Below, one piece after another: positions 8,728-17,074 of a stretch of 64,000 nt of DNA. Below the pieces are notes generated by a model that saw only the letters and a list, made by a program, of their open reading frames with translations, was not told the DNA's origin and made no database searches. Source of the stretch: Sphingomonas echinoides (GTDB lineage Bacteria > Pseudomonadota > Alphaproteobacteria > Sphingomonadales > Sphingomonadaceae); assembly GCF_029623395.1 (NCBI RefSeq), contig NZ_JAPYKK010000003.1, positions 124,001 to 188,000 of the forward strand, read 5' to 3'. The stretch's first letter is position 1. The number at the start of each line of letters is the position of its first letter. A program made the position numbers and the translations under genes.

Positions 8728-9522
8728 TCAGGACGTCGCGGCGGTGCGTCGACCCCAGCGATTGCGGATGACGAGTGCCGCTGCCGCCGCGCCGAACAGC
8801 CATACCATCGGAGGCGCCGGAACCGGGGCCGGAGGTCCCCCCGGGGACCCTGGGACGCCGGTTCCCCCGGCGCCGGGGAGGTCCGATGGCACCGTGCTGC
8901 TTCCGCCGGAAGAGGGACGTTCCGCTGGGGAACCGTTTTCCGCATCGCCATTCGTCGGCGACCCAACCATCGGCATGCTCGTTGCACTACCTGATCCGCT
9001 TCCGGTTGATGAAGGGTTTGTCAGGAAAGTGGAACCACCCCCGGTTGATCCCGGACGGTTGGTACCGTCCCCCGGCAAGGAGACGGAGACAGTACCCGGG
9101 GTGTTGGAACCAATCATCGTGGCCCTGCCTGGAGCGCCGGCACCCGGCCCGCCCGTAAATCCGGCGGACAAAAATCCATTGCCGCCGAAACCACCCGCTC
9201 CACCGAGGATCGTCGGCCCGCCATATCCCCCACCGGTAAAGCTGGCTGGACCCGAACTTCCGCCAAGGTAGGTCGACGGATCGTTCTGCGCAGCGAGCAG
9301 GGCGTTTTGCGGCACGCCGCTGGTGCAGGGGGCAACGGGCGCGGCACGAACGCTGCGGTGCGCAGCCACCGGACGTGCCGCGTGCGCTGCCGGCCTGATC
9401 TTTCGAGGGGCATGATATGCGCGCGGTGGCGCACGGTCGACCAGATGAACCGCGCCGCCGCCCATGACCGCCCCACCGCATACGCACGCACAGAGTTTGG
9501 CCGCAGCCATCCGAACTGACAT
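8728..9522 (-). CDS. Secreted Gly/Ser/Pro-rich protein with a PEP-CTERM-like C-terminal sorting tail
   Basis: 264 residues. The first ~30 form a hydrophobic signal-like segment (CACVCGGAVMGGGAVHLVD). A Pro/Ala/Arg-rich part follows, then ~140 residues of low complexity dominated by Gly, Ser, Pro and Thr. The last ~35 residues are a textbook sorting-tail layout: VPAPPMVWLFG, a short hydrophobic helix, then a basic end (RNRWGRR). This matches the PEP-CTERM family with Ala in place of Glu in the PEP box. Such tails are recognised by exosortases, and an XrtA-associated cluster lies at the right end of this window. ATG 9522 has GAGAAG spaced six bases upstream; GTG 9525 and ATG 9510 are alternatives. 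The protein's own role is unknown; matrix or surface protein is inference. Confidence 0.72.
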   Translation of the reverse strand: MSVRMAAAKLCACVCGGAVMGGGAVHLVDRAPPRAYHAPRKIRPAAHAARPVAAHRSVRAAPVAPCTSGVPQNALLAAQNDPSTYLGGSSGPASFTGGGYGGPTILGGAGGFGGNGFLSAGFTGGPGAGAPGRATMIGSNTPGTVSVSLPGDGTNRPGSTGGGSTFLTNPSSTGSGSGSATSMPMVGSPTNGDAENGSPAERPSSGGSSTVPSDLPGAGGTGVPGSPGGPPAPVPAPPMVWLFGAAAAALVIRNRWGRRTAATS

Positions 9523-9881
9523 CACGCTTCTCGCTACTTGTCCGCGAATACAAACGCGGTCTTCCGCCCCGAAGATTGCCAGAAGACAGGTGGAGATTGC
9601 GTTAAGTCGGCCGCCGTGCGCGCAGGGGTCTGGTACTCCGCGGCTGATTTGTCTCGGTATGAAACGACTTCCAGCAATGGGGTTGTCTTTCCCGTCTCAG
9701 GAAACCGTTTCCGTCAAAATTGAAGGCTGTCTCGCAATCATTCGGCAAGAAAGACCAGCCGCTTGGTAACAGTGCTGCTTGTGGAGTGGCGGCGTCATGC
9801 TATAGGCGCGCTCACTAGGGAGTTGGCCCGGGGGGGTCCGGAGATGCACAACGCATCCGGTGACCGAGCGGAGAGATTGGG
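9523..9881. other. Non-coding intergenic stretch between the PEP-CTERM-like gene and dksA
   Basis: 359 bases between divergent genes. Short open frames exist on the plus strand, but none has a convincing ribosome site or a recognisable protein. The right third holds a plausible dksA promoter and a GC-rich leader (a run of seven G near 9830). The left two thirds show nothing I can name; they would include the promoter of the minus-strand PEP-CTERM-like gene. Confidence 0.5.
9779..9806 (+). promoter_or_regulatory. Putative sigma-70 type promoter of dksA
   Basis: TTGTGG at 9779-9784 and TATAGG at 9801-9806 are separated by 16 bases and sit about 76 bases upstream of the dksA start. Matches to the consensus hexamers are moderate. 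The position and the TATAG-type -10 suit alphaproteobacterial housekeeping promoters. Confidence 0.45.
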
Positions 9882-10343
9882 ATGGCGACGGTCTTGAATC
9901 GATTGGACGAATCCGAGCAGTTCGCGGTACCGGAAGGTACTGACGACGGTTACCGACCGAGCGCCGATGAGGCGTTCATGAATCCGCGGCAGCTTGCCTA
10001 TTTCCGAAACAAATTACAGGCTTGGAAAGAAGCGATCCTGCGGGAGGCGGCGGGGACGTTGTCACAACTGCAAGTGGACACGCTTCGCGAAGCGGACTTG
10101 ACCGATCGCGCTTCGAGCGAGACCGATTGGTCGATTGAACTCCGCACACGCGATCGCCAGCGCAAGTTGATTTCCAAGATCGAAGCGGCGCTGCGGCGGA
10201 TCGACGAGGGCGAATATGGATATTGCGACGTGACCGGAGAGCCGATTTCGCTCGCTCGCCTCGAGGCACGCCCGATCGCGACGATGACTGTCGAAGCGCA
10301 GGAGCGCCACGAACGACACGAGAAGGTTTCTCGCGAGGAATAG
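9882..10343 (+). CDS. dksA: RNA-polymerase-binding transcription factor DksA, reduced-cysteine type
   Basis: 153 residues. Two long helices (about 35-65 and 80-110) form the coiled coil, with the functional tip DLTDRA (Asp72, Asp75, Ala77) intact; this tip enters the polymerase secondary channel and works with ppGpp. The C-terminal globular part keeps the DksA sequence (GEYGYCDVTGEPI, RLEARP, EAQERHE) but only one of the four zinc cysteines (Cys115) remains. Such cysteine-poor DksA proteins are the norm in many Alphaproteobacteria and still work. It starts a plus-strand group with the PilZ gene 92 bases downstream. Confidence 0.93.
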   Translation: MATVLNRLDESEQFAVPEGTDDGYRPSADEAFMNPRQLAYFRNKLQAWKEAILREAAGTLSQLQVDTLREADLTDRASSETDWSIELRTRDRQRKLISKIEAALRRIDEGEYGYCDVTGEPISLARLEARPIATMTVEAQERHERHEKVSREE

Positions 10344-10435
10344 CCGGAGCGCCCCGGCCACCCCGATTTTAATCCGTTCTAAACCAGTTTTTGTGTATAG
10401 AAGCACTTTGAACGGGATCGGCACGACCTTCTGCA

Positions 10436-10819
10436 ATGGACCAGTATTCGTCAGAGCATCCATCCGTTTCCGCTGATGACGCGGAATCGAATCGGCAGGA
10501 CCCGCGCGACAGCCTGTTCCTGATGGCACTGTTACGATTGGCGAAGACCGACGAGGGGACCCCGGTCCGGGTGCGGAACCTCTCCGCGGGGGGCATGATG
10601 GCCGACTACCCTGAGGGGCTCGATCGCGATGTCACCCTTGAAGTCGAGATTCGCGGGATAGGTTGGGTTCCGGGGCACGTTGCCTGGTCGACCTCCGGAC
10701 GAATCGGGATTGCGTTCAACCGTCCGATCGATCCGATGCTCGCGCGCAAACCTGTCGGGCAGGGGGCGCACACCCCGGTGTTCGTAAAACCAATCCTGCC
10801 GCGCGGTAACTTGCGTTAG
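10436..10819 (+). CDS. PilZ domain protein
   Basis: 127 residues with a central PilZ fold: RDPRDSLFLMALLRL, then VRVRNLSAGGMMADYP and VPGHVAWSTSGRIGIAFNRPID. The N-L-S-x-G-G turn is well conserved. The arginine motif upstream is weaker (RQDPRDS), so c-di-GMP binding is likely but not certain. No signal peptide or membrane segment is present, so it is probably cytoplasmic. It lies downstream of dksA; the 92-base gap includes a TATAG-like element near 10398, so it may also have its own promoter. Confidence 0.8.
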   Translation: MDQYSSEHPSVSADDAESNRQDPRDSLFLMALLRLAKTDEGTPVRVRNLSAGGMMADYPEGLDRDVTLEVEIRGIGWVPGHVAWSTSGRIGIAFNRPIDPMLARKPVGQGAHTPVFVKPILPRGNLR

Positions 10820-10854
10820 ATCGTCTGAAACGATCCGGGCGCATCGCGCCCGGA
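10819..10854. terminator. Pair of overlapping hairpins between convergent PilZ and DUF465 genes
   Basis: Two inverted repeats sit back to back: GATCGT/ACGATC (10819-10835) and a perfect 9-bp stem TCCGGGCGC/GCGCCCGGA with a three-base loop (10834-10854). They share two bases, so they compete. They lie between genes ending at 10819 (+) and 10864 (-). There is no clear T-run on either side, so terminator function is probable only from position. Confidence 0.45.
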
Positions 10855-10863
10855 CCAAGCGCC

Positions 10864-11022
10864 TTATTGAAGTTGTTCGATTTCCTGTTTGATCTGCAGC
10901 TTCTGCTTCTTCAATGCCGCGATCGTCGCCGTGTCGGGCAAGGGCCGTTGCGCCTCTGCGGCGATCTGACGGTCGAGCACTGCATGTTTGGCTGCCAGGG
11001 CCGAATGATGTGCGGTCTGCAT
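10864..11022 (-). CDS. DUF465 (YdcH family) miniprotein
   Basis: 52 residues, a helical hairpin of the DUF465 type: HSALAAKHAVLDRQIAAE, a short turn (RPLPDTA), then IAALKKQKLQIKQEIEQL. The open frame runs further upstream, but the ATG at 11022 has a near-perfect Shine-Dalgarno AAGGAGGT about ten bases before it, which fixes the start. Function of the family is unknown. A second DUF465 gene lies divergently 178 bases away, so the two may be ancient duplicates with separate regulation. Confidence 0.8.
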   Translation of the reverse strand: MQTAHHSALAAKHAVLDRQIAAEAQRPLPDTATIAALKKQKLQIKQEIEQLQ

Positions 11023-11200
11023 ACTCTGCGTACCTCCTTCATGTGCTGCTTGGGGAGGTGAGTAAACCATCACCGGTTGCTCTTGTCTCCCTATGATTTC
11101 AGGATCGCGAGATACATTCACCGATTTGTGCGACCGATTGCATTTTATCCGGACCAAGCGGCTTCGATTTGCTAAGCGAGAAGGATCGAATGGGGACCCG

Positions 11201-11398
11201 ATGGACGATAGCCTGATCGCAAAGCGCTTGGAGATTCTACGAGTCGAACATCGCGATCTGGATTCCGCAATCGCGGCGTTGCTGGACGGATCGTCGACCG
11301 ATCAGCTTCAGCTTGCCCGCTTCAAGAAGCGCAAGCTGCGGTTGCGCGATGAAATAGTGCTGCTCGAGGACCAGCTGGTACCCGATATCATCGCCTGA
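11201..11398 (+). CDS. DUF465 (YdcH family) miniprotein
   Basis: 65 residues: a two-helix protein, LEILRVEHRDLDSAIAALL, turn, LARFKKRKLRLRDEIVLLED, ending LVPDIIA. The paired helices with H-x-x-L-D and K-K-x-K-L-x-L-(R/K)-D-x-I are the DUF465 pattern. The frame is open from 11093, but the family begins at MDDSLIAKRLE, and the upstream residues look unlike protein. It is followed by the DUF1465 gene 95 bases downstream in the same direction, an arrangement seen in related Alphaproteobacteria as far as I recall. Confidence 0.75.
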   Translation: MDDSLIAKRLEILRVEHRDLDSAIAALLDGSSTDQLQLARFKKRKLRLRDEIVLLEDQLVPDIIA

Positions 11399-11493
11399 TT
11401 GCGGGAGTGTTCCGTTTTGGGACGATCGGCGGTTCGTCGCACGGGCCGGGCGAAACCGTACCGCGCGCGATGCATTTGTGCGAGATGGACGCA

Positions 11494-11958
11494 ATGACCG
11501 CAGCTTTAAACGAATCGCGAATGCACCGCCGCGTGATCGACACGCTCTACATGGACGCGATGATCCTCGCAGACGAAGCGCGGAGTTACTTCGACGACGG
11601 TGGACGCTGCGACCGCGAAGCGTTGGAGCCGATGGCTCGCGTCTCGTTCAGTTGCGAATCGCTGAAGGTGACGACGCGGTTGATGCACGTGATCGCCTGG
11701 CTCCTGACGCAACGTGCGGTCGACTCCGGGGAGATGGAGTTGCGTGAGGCACTGGATCCGTCGCGCCGGCTCGCGGACGCGCCGGCCAGTGACGGCGTGG
11801 CGCTTTTCGCGCTGCCGGCGGGAGCGCGCCGTCTCATCGCCGCCAGTTGCCAGTTGCACGACCGCGTCGCCCGGTTGGACTCGGCGCAGGGAAGCACGCC
11901 GCCGGTGGTGTCCAGCCCGGTCCATTCGCTACAGGGGCGTCTGGCGCTCGCCTTCTAG
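11494..11958 (+). CDS. DUF1465 family protein (RcdA-type adaptor)
   Basis: 154 residues, all-helical. The N-terminal HRRVIDTLYMDAMILADEAR followed by SYFDDGG and the S-x-E-S-L-K-V-T-T-R-L-M-H-V-I-A-W-L-L-x-Q-R-A core match DUF1465, the family of Caulobacter RcdA. RcdA helps deliver CtrA and other substrates to the ClpXP protease at the cell-cycle transition. Start: ATG 11494 with GCGAG about nine bases upstream; ATG 11485 and 11470 are in-frame alternatives. Orthology in function is inference; family membership is clear. Confidence 0.78.
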   Translation: MTAALNESRMHRRVIDTLYMDAMILADEARSYFDDGGRCDREALEPMARVSFSCESLKVTTRLMHVIAWLLTQRAVDSGEMELREALDPSRRLADAPASDGVALFALPAGARRLIAASCQLHDRVARLDSAQGSTPPVVSSPVHSLQGRLALAF

Positions 11959-11964
11959 CGCAGC

Positions 11965-12924
11965 TCAGACGTTCAGCCGCGCTTTCGCCGCTCGGTACTG
12001 CCGCTCGAACCGATCGACCATGTCGGCAACCGACTCGACCCGGTCGATCACGCCGATGCCCTGACCCGATCCCCAAATGTCCTTCCATGCCTTGGGCTTC
12101 GACCCGTTGCCGGTGCCGAAATCCATCGTCTTCAGGTCCCCCTCGGGCAGATTGTCCGGATCCATTCCGGCGCGTTCGATCGAACCGCGCAGGTAGTTGC
12201 CGTGTACGCCGGTGAACAGGTTGGAATAGATGATGTCGGACGCTTTGCCGTCGACGATCCCCTGTTTGTACGCCGCGTCGGCATTGGCCTCGATGCTGGC
12301 GATGAACGGCGACCCGATATAGCCGAAGTCCGCGCCCATCGCTTGCGCGGCAAGCACCGCATCCCCCGTCGCGATCGACCCGGACAGCGCGAGCGGTCCA
12401 TCGAACCACTGGCGGATTTCCTGAATGATGGCGAACGGCGAAAGCCGTCCCGCGTGGCCGCCAGCGCCAGCCGCCACCGCAATCAGGCCGTCCGCCCCTT
12501 TCTCTATCGCCTTGTGCGCAAACCGGTCGTCGATCACGTCATGCAGCGTGATCCCGCCCCAGCCGTGCACGGCGGTATTCAGGTCCTCGCGTGCGCCGAG
12601 CGAGGTGATCACGATCGGGACTTGCCATTTGGCGCAGGTCGCGAGGTCCGCTTCGAGCCGCTCGTTCGAGCGGTGCACGATTTGGTTGACCGCGAAGGGA
12701 GCAGCCGGGCGATCCGGGTGCGCGCGATTGTGCGCGGCCAGTTCCTCGGTGATGTGGTGAAGCCATTCGTCGAGCATCGCCTGCGGACGCGCGTTGAGCG
12801 CCGGGAAGGATCCGACGATCCCCGCCTTGCACTGCGCGATGACCAGTTCCGGTCCCGAGATGATGAACAGCGGCGAGCCGATGATGGGAAGCCGCAAGCG
12901 ATCGAACAGCGGAGGAATGCTCAT
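11965..12924 (-). CDS. Nitronate monooxygenase / NPD-like FMN oxidoreductase
   Basis: 319 residues, TIM-barrel flavoprotein of the nitronate monooxygenase (2-nitropropane dioxygenase) family. Visible landmarks are the N-terminal PIIGSPLFIISGPELVIAQCKAGIVGSFPALN, the glycine-rich AAGAGGHAG flavin-phosphate loop near residues 155-163, and LALSGSIATGDAVLAAQAMGADFGYIGSPFI. It oxidises alkyl nitronates such as propionate-3-nitronate to less toxic products; actual substrate is not visible. ATG 12924 starts the conserved region; a TTG six codons upstream is less likely. Divergent from the aminopeptidase gene, 107 bases apart. Confidence 0.87.
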   Translation of the reverse strand: MSIPPLFDRLRLPIIGSPLFIISGPELVIAQCKAGIVGSFPALNARPQAMLDEWLHHITEELAAHNRAHPDRPAAPFAVNQIVHRSNERLEADLATCAKWQVPIVITSLGAREDLNTAVHGWGGITLHDVIDDRFAHKAIEKGADGLIAVAAGAGGHAGRLSPFAIIQEIRQWFDGPLALSGSIATGDAVLAAQAMGADFGYIGSPFIASIEANADAAYKQGIVDGKASDIIYSNLFTGVHGNYLRGSIERAGMDPDNLPEGDLKTMDFGTGNGSKPKAWKDIWGSGQGIGVIDRVESVADMVDRFERQYRAAKARLNV

Positions 12925-13031
12925 ATGCGTTTCATAGCGCAACCGAAACGCCTGTCCAGCGAGCCTATAGTTGCAGCGGTAACTGAAACGCGTAAGGACC
13001 GTGAAAATCCTGCGATTCCGGAGTTCTGTGC

Positions 13032-15623
13032 GTGAAGATGTCCCTTGCCGCCGTTTTGCTGTCTGCCGTCGCGACTCCGGCGTTCGCCGTCGGGCAATTG
13101 CCGACCGGCGTTACCCCGTTGACCTATGACATCACGGTCCGTCCAAATGCCAAGGCGATGACCTTCGCCGGCGAAGAAACCGTGGCGATCGACGTAACCA
13201 AGCCGATGTCGACGATCGTCCTCAACGCCGCCGACCTGAAGATCTCGCGCGCGACGCTCGACGGCAAGACGGTGTCGTTCCGGCTCGACGAAGCCAAGCA
13301 GCAGCTCATCCTGACCCCCGGATCGACGGTAGCGGCGGGCAAACATGCACTCGCCTTTGCGTGGACCGGCACGATCAATACGTCCGCGGCCGGCCTGTTC
13401 GCGATCGATTATACCAACACTGACGGGTCCGCCTCGCGCATGCTCGTGACGCAGTTCGAAGCCCCCGACGCCCGCCGCTTCGCACCGCTGTGGGACGAAC
13501 CCGCCTTCAAGGCGCGCTTCACGATCAGCACCGTTGCCCCCGCCGGGCAGACCGCTTTCTCGAACATGCCCGCCAGCAGCGTGACCAAGCAGAACGACGG
13601 CAGCACCCTGTATCGCTTCGCCGAAACGCCAAAGATGTCGAGCTACCTGATGTTCCTCGGCATGGGCGACGTCGAACGCAAGACGGTGATGGCGGGCAAG
13701 ACCGAAATCGGCGTGATCACGCGGCGCGGCGTGGTCGATCAGGGGGACTATGCGCTGGCGCAGGGCAAGCGGCTACTGGCCTATTACAACGACTATTTCG
13801 GCCAGCCCTATCCGCTCCCCAAGCTCGACATGATCGCGGGGCCGGGGTCGAGCCAGTTCTTCGGCGCAATGGAGAATTGGGGCGCGATTTTCTACTTCGA
13901 GCCGGAACTGCTCTACGACGCGAAGCGCGCAACCCAGAGCGGCAAGCAGCGCATCTTCACCGTGGTCTCGCACGAAATGGCGCACCAGTGGTTCGGCGAT
14001 ATGGTGACGATGAGTTGGTGGGATGACCTGTGGCTCAACGAGGGCTTCGCCTCGTGGATGGAAAACAAGTCGAGCGTGGATCTTAACCCCGAATGGTATG
14101 CCGCCGCCACCGCGGTCGCGCAGGACCGCGAGGGGGCATTGCAGGTCGACTCGACCAGCGGCACGCACCCGATCATCCGCCACGTCGAAACGGTCGATCA
14201 GATTGGTCAGGCGTTTGACGGCATCACCTACATGAAGGGTCAGGCGGTCATCGGCATGCTCGAATCGACGCTAGGAGCGGATACGTTCCGCGCGGGCATC
14301 CGAAGCTACATGGCGAAGTACAAATACGGCAACACCGCCACGGATCAACTCTGGCAGGAATTGTCCGCCGCCGCCGGAACGCCGGTTGCGCCGATCGCGC
14401 ATGATTTCACGCTGCAGCCCGGCGTGCCGCTGGTGACGATGGCGGGGTCGCGCTGTGTCGCCGGAAAGACCCAGGTCACCCTGTCGCAGAGCCGCTTCGC
14501 CTATGACGATTCCGCCAAGAAGGCCCAGACATGGCGCGTCCCGATGACGCTTGGCGTCCTTGGACAACCGGACAGTCGGGCGATCGTGCGGGGGCCAACG
14601 AACCAGGTCGTCACCGCACCGGGATGCGGCACGGTCGTGCTCAACCGCGAAAAAGCGAGTTACGCCCGGGTCCAGTATAGCGCGCCCGCGCACGCCGCAA
14701 TCGTGCGCGATTTTGCCAAGCTCAAGCTGACTGACCAACTTGGTACGCTGGGCGACGATTTTGCCCTAGCCAAGGGCGGCAATCAACAGCTCGACCGCTA
14801 TTTCGCGGACGTCGGCGCGATCGGGATCGAAGCGAACCCATTGCTGTGGCAGACCGTTGCAAGTCAGCTGTCGGACCTCGATGGCCGGGTGGCGAAGGGG
14901 CCAACGCGCGACGCAGTCAGCGCCAAGATCGTGCGCACGTTGCAACCCGTCATGGCGCGTGTGGGTTTCGATGCTGGAAGCGACGAAGGCGCGTTGACCG
15001 CCACGCTGCGCGAGACGCTGATCTCCGTGCTGGGCAATCATGGCGACCCCGCTGTTGTGGCGAAATCACGCGCGTTGTTTGCAGCATTGCAGCAGAACCC
15101 CGATGCGATCCCCGCGGCAATCCGAGCGCCGATTCTCGGAGTCTTCGCACACAATGCGACATCGGCGGATTGGGACGCCTTGCTTGCACTGACCGTCGCC
15201 GAAAAGAATCCCGTGACCAAGAACAGCTACGTCCGCCTGCTCGGCGCAGCGAACGACGATGCACTAGCGCAGCGGGCGCTCGACTTGCTCGCAACGGACC
15301 GCTTTACGGCGCCACAGAAGGCCAGCTTGTTACGCACGGTCGCAAACGAGCATCCCGACATGGCGTTTGATTATGCTGTCGCGCACATCGCGCTGGTCAA
15401 TACACTCGTGGAGACGAGCACGCGCGCGGGCTTCGTCGCGGGACTTGGGGCAGGGTCGGACGATCCGGCAATGCCAGCCAAGATCAACGCCTTCGCTTCC
15501 GCCAATCTGCCCGCCGAGGCACGCGGGGCCGCGACACGCATCGTCTCGACGATGGCAGCGCGCCGTCAGGTCGATGCGCGGATCCGTGACGACGTTGCGG
15601 CATGGGGGCGGACTGCTTCCTGA
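13032..15623 (+). CDS. Secreted M1 family metallo-aminopeptidase
   Basis: 863 residues with a signal peptide (cleavage after ATPAFA near residue 19). M1 hallmarks are intact: the exopeptidase motif GAMEN at ~278-282 and the zinc site HEMAH at 314-318 with the third ligand Glu337 (WLNEGFASW). The C-terminal half is the helical ERAP1-like domain. It removes N-terminal residues from peptides, most likely in the periplasm, which suits a scavenging organism. GTG 13032 is preferred over ATG 13038 because GGAG lies eight bases before the GTG. It stands alone, divergent from the nitronate monooxygenase gene. Confidence 0.93.
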   Translation: MKMSLAAVLLSAVATPAFAVGQLPTGVTPLTYDITVRPNAKAMTFAGEETVAIDVTKPMSTIVLNAADLKISRATLDGKTVSFRLDEAKQQLILTPGSTVAAGKHALAFAWTGTINTSAAGLFAIDYTNTDGSASRMLVTQFEAPDARRFAPLWDEPAFKARFTISTVAPAGQTAFSNMPASSVTKQNDGSTLYRFAETPKMSSYLMFLGMGDVERKTVMAGKTEIGVITRRGVVDQGDYALAQGKRLLAYYNDYFGQPYPLPKLDMIAGPGSSQFFGAMENWGAIFYFEPELLYDAKRATQSGKQRIFTVVSHEMAHQWFGDMVTMSWWDDLWLNEGFASWMENKSSVDLNPEWYAAATAVAQDREGALQVDSTSGTHPIIRHVETVDQIGQAFDGITYMKGQAVIGMLESTLGADTFRAGIRSYMAKYKYGNTATDQLWQELSAAAGTPVAPIAHDFTLQPGVPLVTMAGSRCVAGKTQVTLSQSRFAYDDSAKKAQTWRVPMTLGVLGQPDSRAIVRGPTNQVVTAPGCGTVVLNREKASYARVQYSAPAHAAIVRDFAKLKLTDQLGTLGDDFALAKGGNQQLDRYFADVGAIGIEANPLLWQTVASQLSDLDGRVAKGPTRDAVSAKIVRTLQPVMARVGFDAGSDEGALTATLRETLISVLGNHGDPAVVAKSRALFAALQQNPDAIPAAIRAPILGVFAHNATSADWDALLALTVAEKNPVTKNSYVRLLGAANDDALAQRALDLLATDRFTAPQKASLLRTVANEHPDMAFDYAVAHIALVNTLVETSTRAGFVAGLGAGSDDPAMPAKINAFASANLPAEARGAATRIVSTMAARRQVDARIRDDVAAWGRTAS

Positions 15624-15946
15624 TCATCTGGGACCGGCCCCGCCGCTGACGTTCGGCGCGGGGCCGACCGGTTGCGATCAAGGAAGTCGAGGCGGCGTAA
15701 GGCGGCCGTTCCGTTTTCCGACCCGTTTGCTAGAATCAACCCTCTGCATCGGTCGCCCACATTCGTTGGTCGACCGCTAAGAGCAGACGTAGCCAAGAAC
15801 AGAATACCCCTCAAGGTGAGTATGGTCCTGCCTGCTGAGGCATGGTAATCGAATAGGTAACATAGAAAATAGCGATAGGCCGGGCCGGCACTATGCAGGA
15901 TAAAATGGTGTATTTGTCCGGTGGAGGCTGCGCCGGAAATCACGGT
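15624..15946. other. Intergenic stretch between the aminopeptidase and acyltransferase genes
   Basis: About 320 bases. A GC-rich stem (GGCCCCG at 15636-15642 pairing with CGGGGCC at 15659-15665) lies just after the aminopeptidase stop and may end its transcript, although no T-run follows. From about 15780 the composition turns AT-richer than the neighbouring genes (around GGTAACATAGAAAATAGCGATAGG), which suits a promoter region for the acyltransferase. No coding or RNA gene seen. Confidence 0.4.
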
Positions 15947-17044
15947 ATGCTTCCTTATAGCCTTTTCATTATGCCGCCTTCTGGAAAGAAGCGCTATCTG
16001 TATTCACTGGACCTCGCGCGCGGCGCAGGCGCAATTGCAATTCTGTTCTGGCACTATCAGCACTTCTTCTATCATGGAGCCGATCATCGGCGATCCGTTC
16101 CGATCGAACAGCAGCCGCTCTATTCCGTCTTCGGCTTGCTCTACCGCCACGGGGATTGGGCGGTTCAGTTCTTCTGGCTGATTTCCGGCTTCGTTTTCGC
16201 GGCCACATACGCGGGTCAGCGCGTTCCGGCGGCGGCGGCGTTCGTTCGGGTGCGGGCGTCGCGCTTGTATCCGTTACACTTTCTTACGCTGATCGTCGTT
16301 GCTGTCCTCCAATACGGCAGCGTCGCCATGCTCGGGCACTCGCAGATTTACGGTAACAACGACGCGTATCATTTTGGCCTCAACCTGTTCTTTGCCGCCT
16401 CCTGGGGGTTCGAACGCGGGAGCTCGTTTAACGGACCAGTCTGGTCAGTGTCGGTCGAAGTTCTGGTCTATGCCGTTTTCTGGCTGTGCATGGGACGCAT
16501 TTTCAAGCGGGGCGTCGTCTTTCCGCTGGGCGTTGCGGCGTCGGCGCTTTTCCTAAGGTTCATTGCCCCGCCCGGCGACCTGAAACAGATCAGCACGTGC
16601 TTGGCGTATTTCTTCATCGGAACCGCGGTGTATGTTGCCTATCGCGCGGTGGAAGCGAAACCGATCGTTCTCCTTGTCGCGGCGGTTCCGCTGGGCGTTC
16701 TGGGGATCGTTGCGAGCCAAATGTCCGGACCGGTAGGCACTGCGGGATCGGTCCTGTTCTTGAGCGGCATCCTCGTCGCGGTCTGCGCGGTGGAGGCGTC
16801 GACGCAGGGGAGGCATCTGGAACGACTGCGCTGGATCGGCGACAACAGTTACGGAACGTATCTCTGGCACGTGCCGATCCAGATAGCGACGTTGGTGCTG
16901 CTCGACCGGTTCCGGATCGACCACGACATTGCTCGCAGTCCGCTGTTTTTGGCGGGGTTCATCTCGCTTGTGATGATCGTCGCCAGGATCTCGTACCTCT
17001 GGTTCGAGCGGCCACTTCGCAACTGGCTTCGTACTTCGTCCTGA
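15947..17044 (+). CDS. Acyltransferase 3 family membrane protein (OafA/YrhL type)
   Basis: About 365 residues with roughly ten hydrophobic membrane segments. The N-terminal YSLDLARGAGAIAILFWHYQHFF places the family's R-G and catalytic-type His as expected, and WFERPLRNWL closes the domain. Members transfer acetyl or other acyl groups onto sugars of O-antigen, exopolysaccharide or glycans at the inner membrane. Start is uncertain: ATG 15947 has GGAA eight bases upstream, while ATG 15971 is the first codon of the conserved part and ATG 15893 is also in frame. GC content is slightly lower than in neighbours. It converges on an ABC exporter gene. Confidence 0.82.
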   Translation: MLPYSLFIMPPSGKKRYLYSLDLARGAGAIAILFWHYQHFFYHGADHRRSVPIEQQPLYSVFGLLYRHGDWAVQFFWLISGFVFAATYAGQRVPAAAAFVRVRASRLYPLHFLTLIVVAVLQYGSVAMLGHSQIYGNNDAYHFGLNLFFAASWGFERGSSFNGPVWSVSVEVLVYAVFWLCMGRIFKRGVVFPLGVAASALFLRFIAPPGDLKQISTCLAYFFIGTAVYVAYRAVEAKPIVLLVAAVPLGVLGIVASQMSGPVGTAGSVLFLSGILVAVCAVEASTQGRHLERLRWIGDNSYGTYLWHVPIQIATLVLLDRFRIDHDIARSPLFLAGFISLVMIVARISYLWFERPLRNWLRTSS

Positions 17045-17074
17045 GCACGACGAAGCCGCTCTACCGTTGCAGGG

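Noticed and set aside
9538..9723. 61-codon plus-strand frame upstream of dksA
   Set aside because: No ribosome site, no recognisable composition; inside a likely promoter/leader region.
15636..15665. Strong terminator after the aminopeptidase gene
   Set aside because: Stem is GC-rich but lacks a T-run, so I list it only as a possible feature of the intergenic region.
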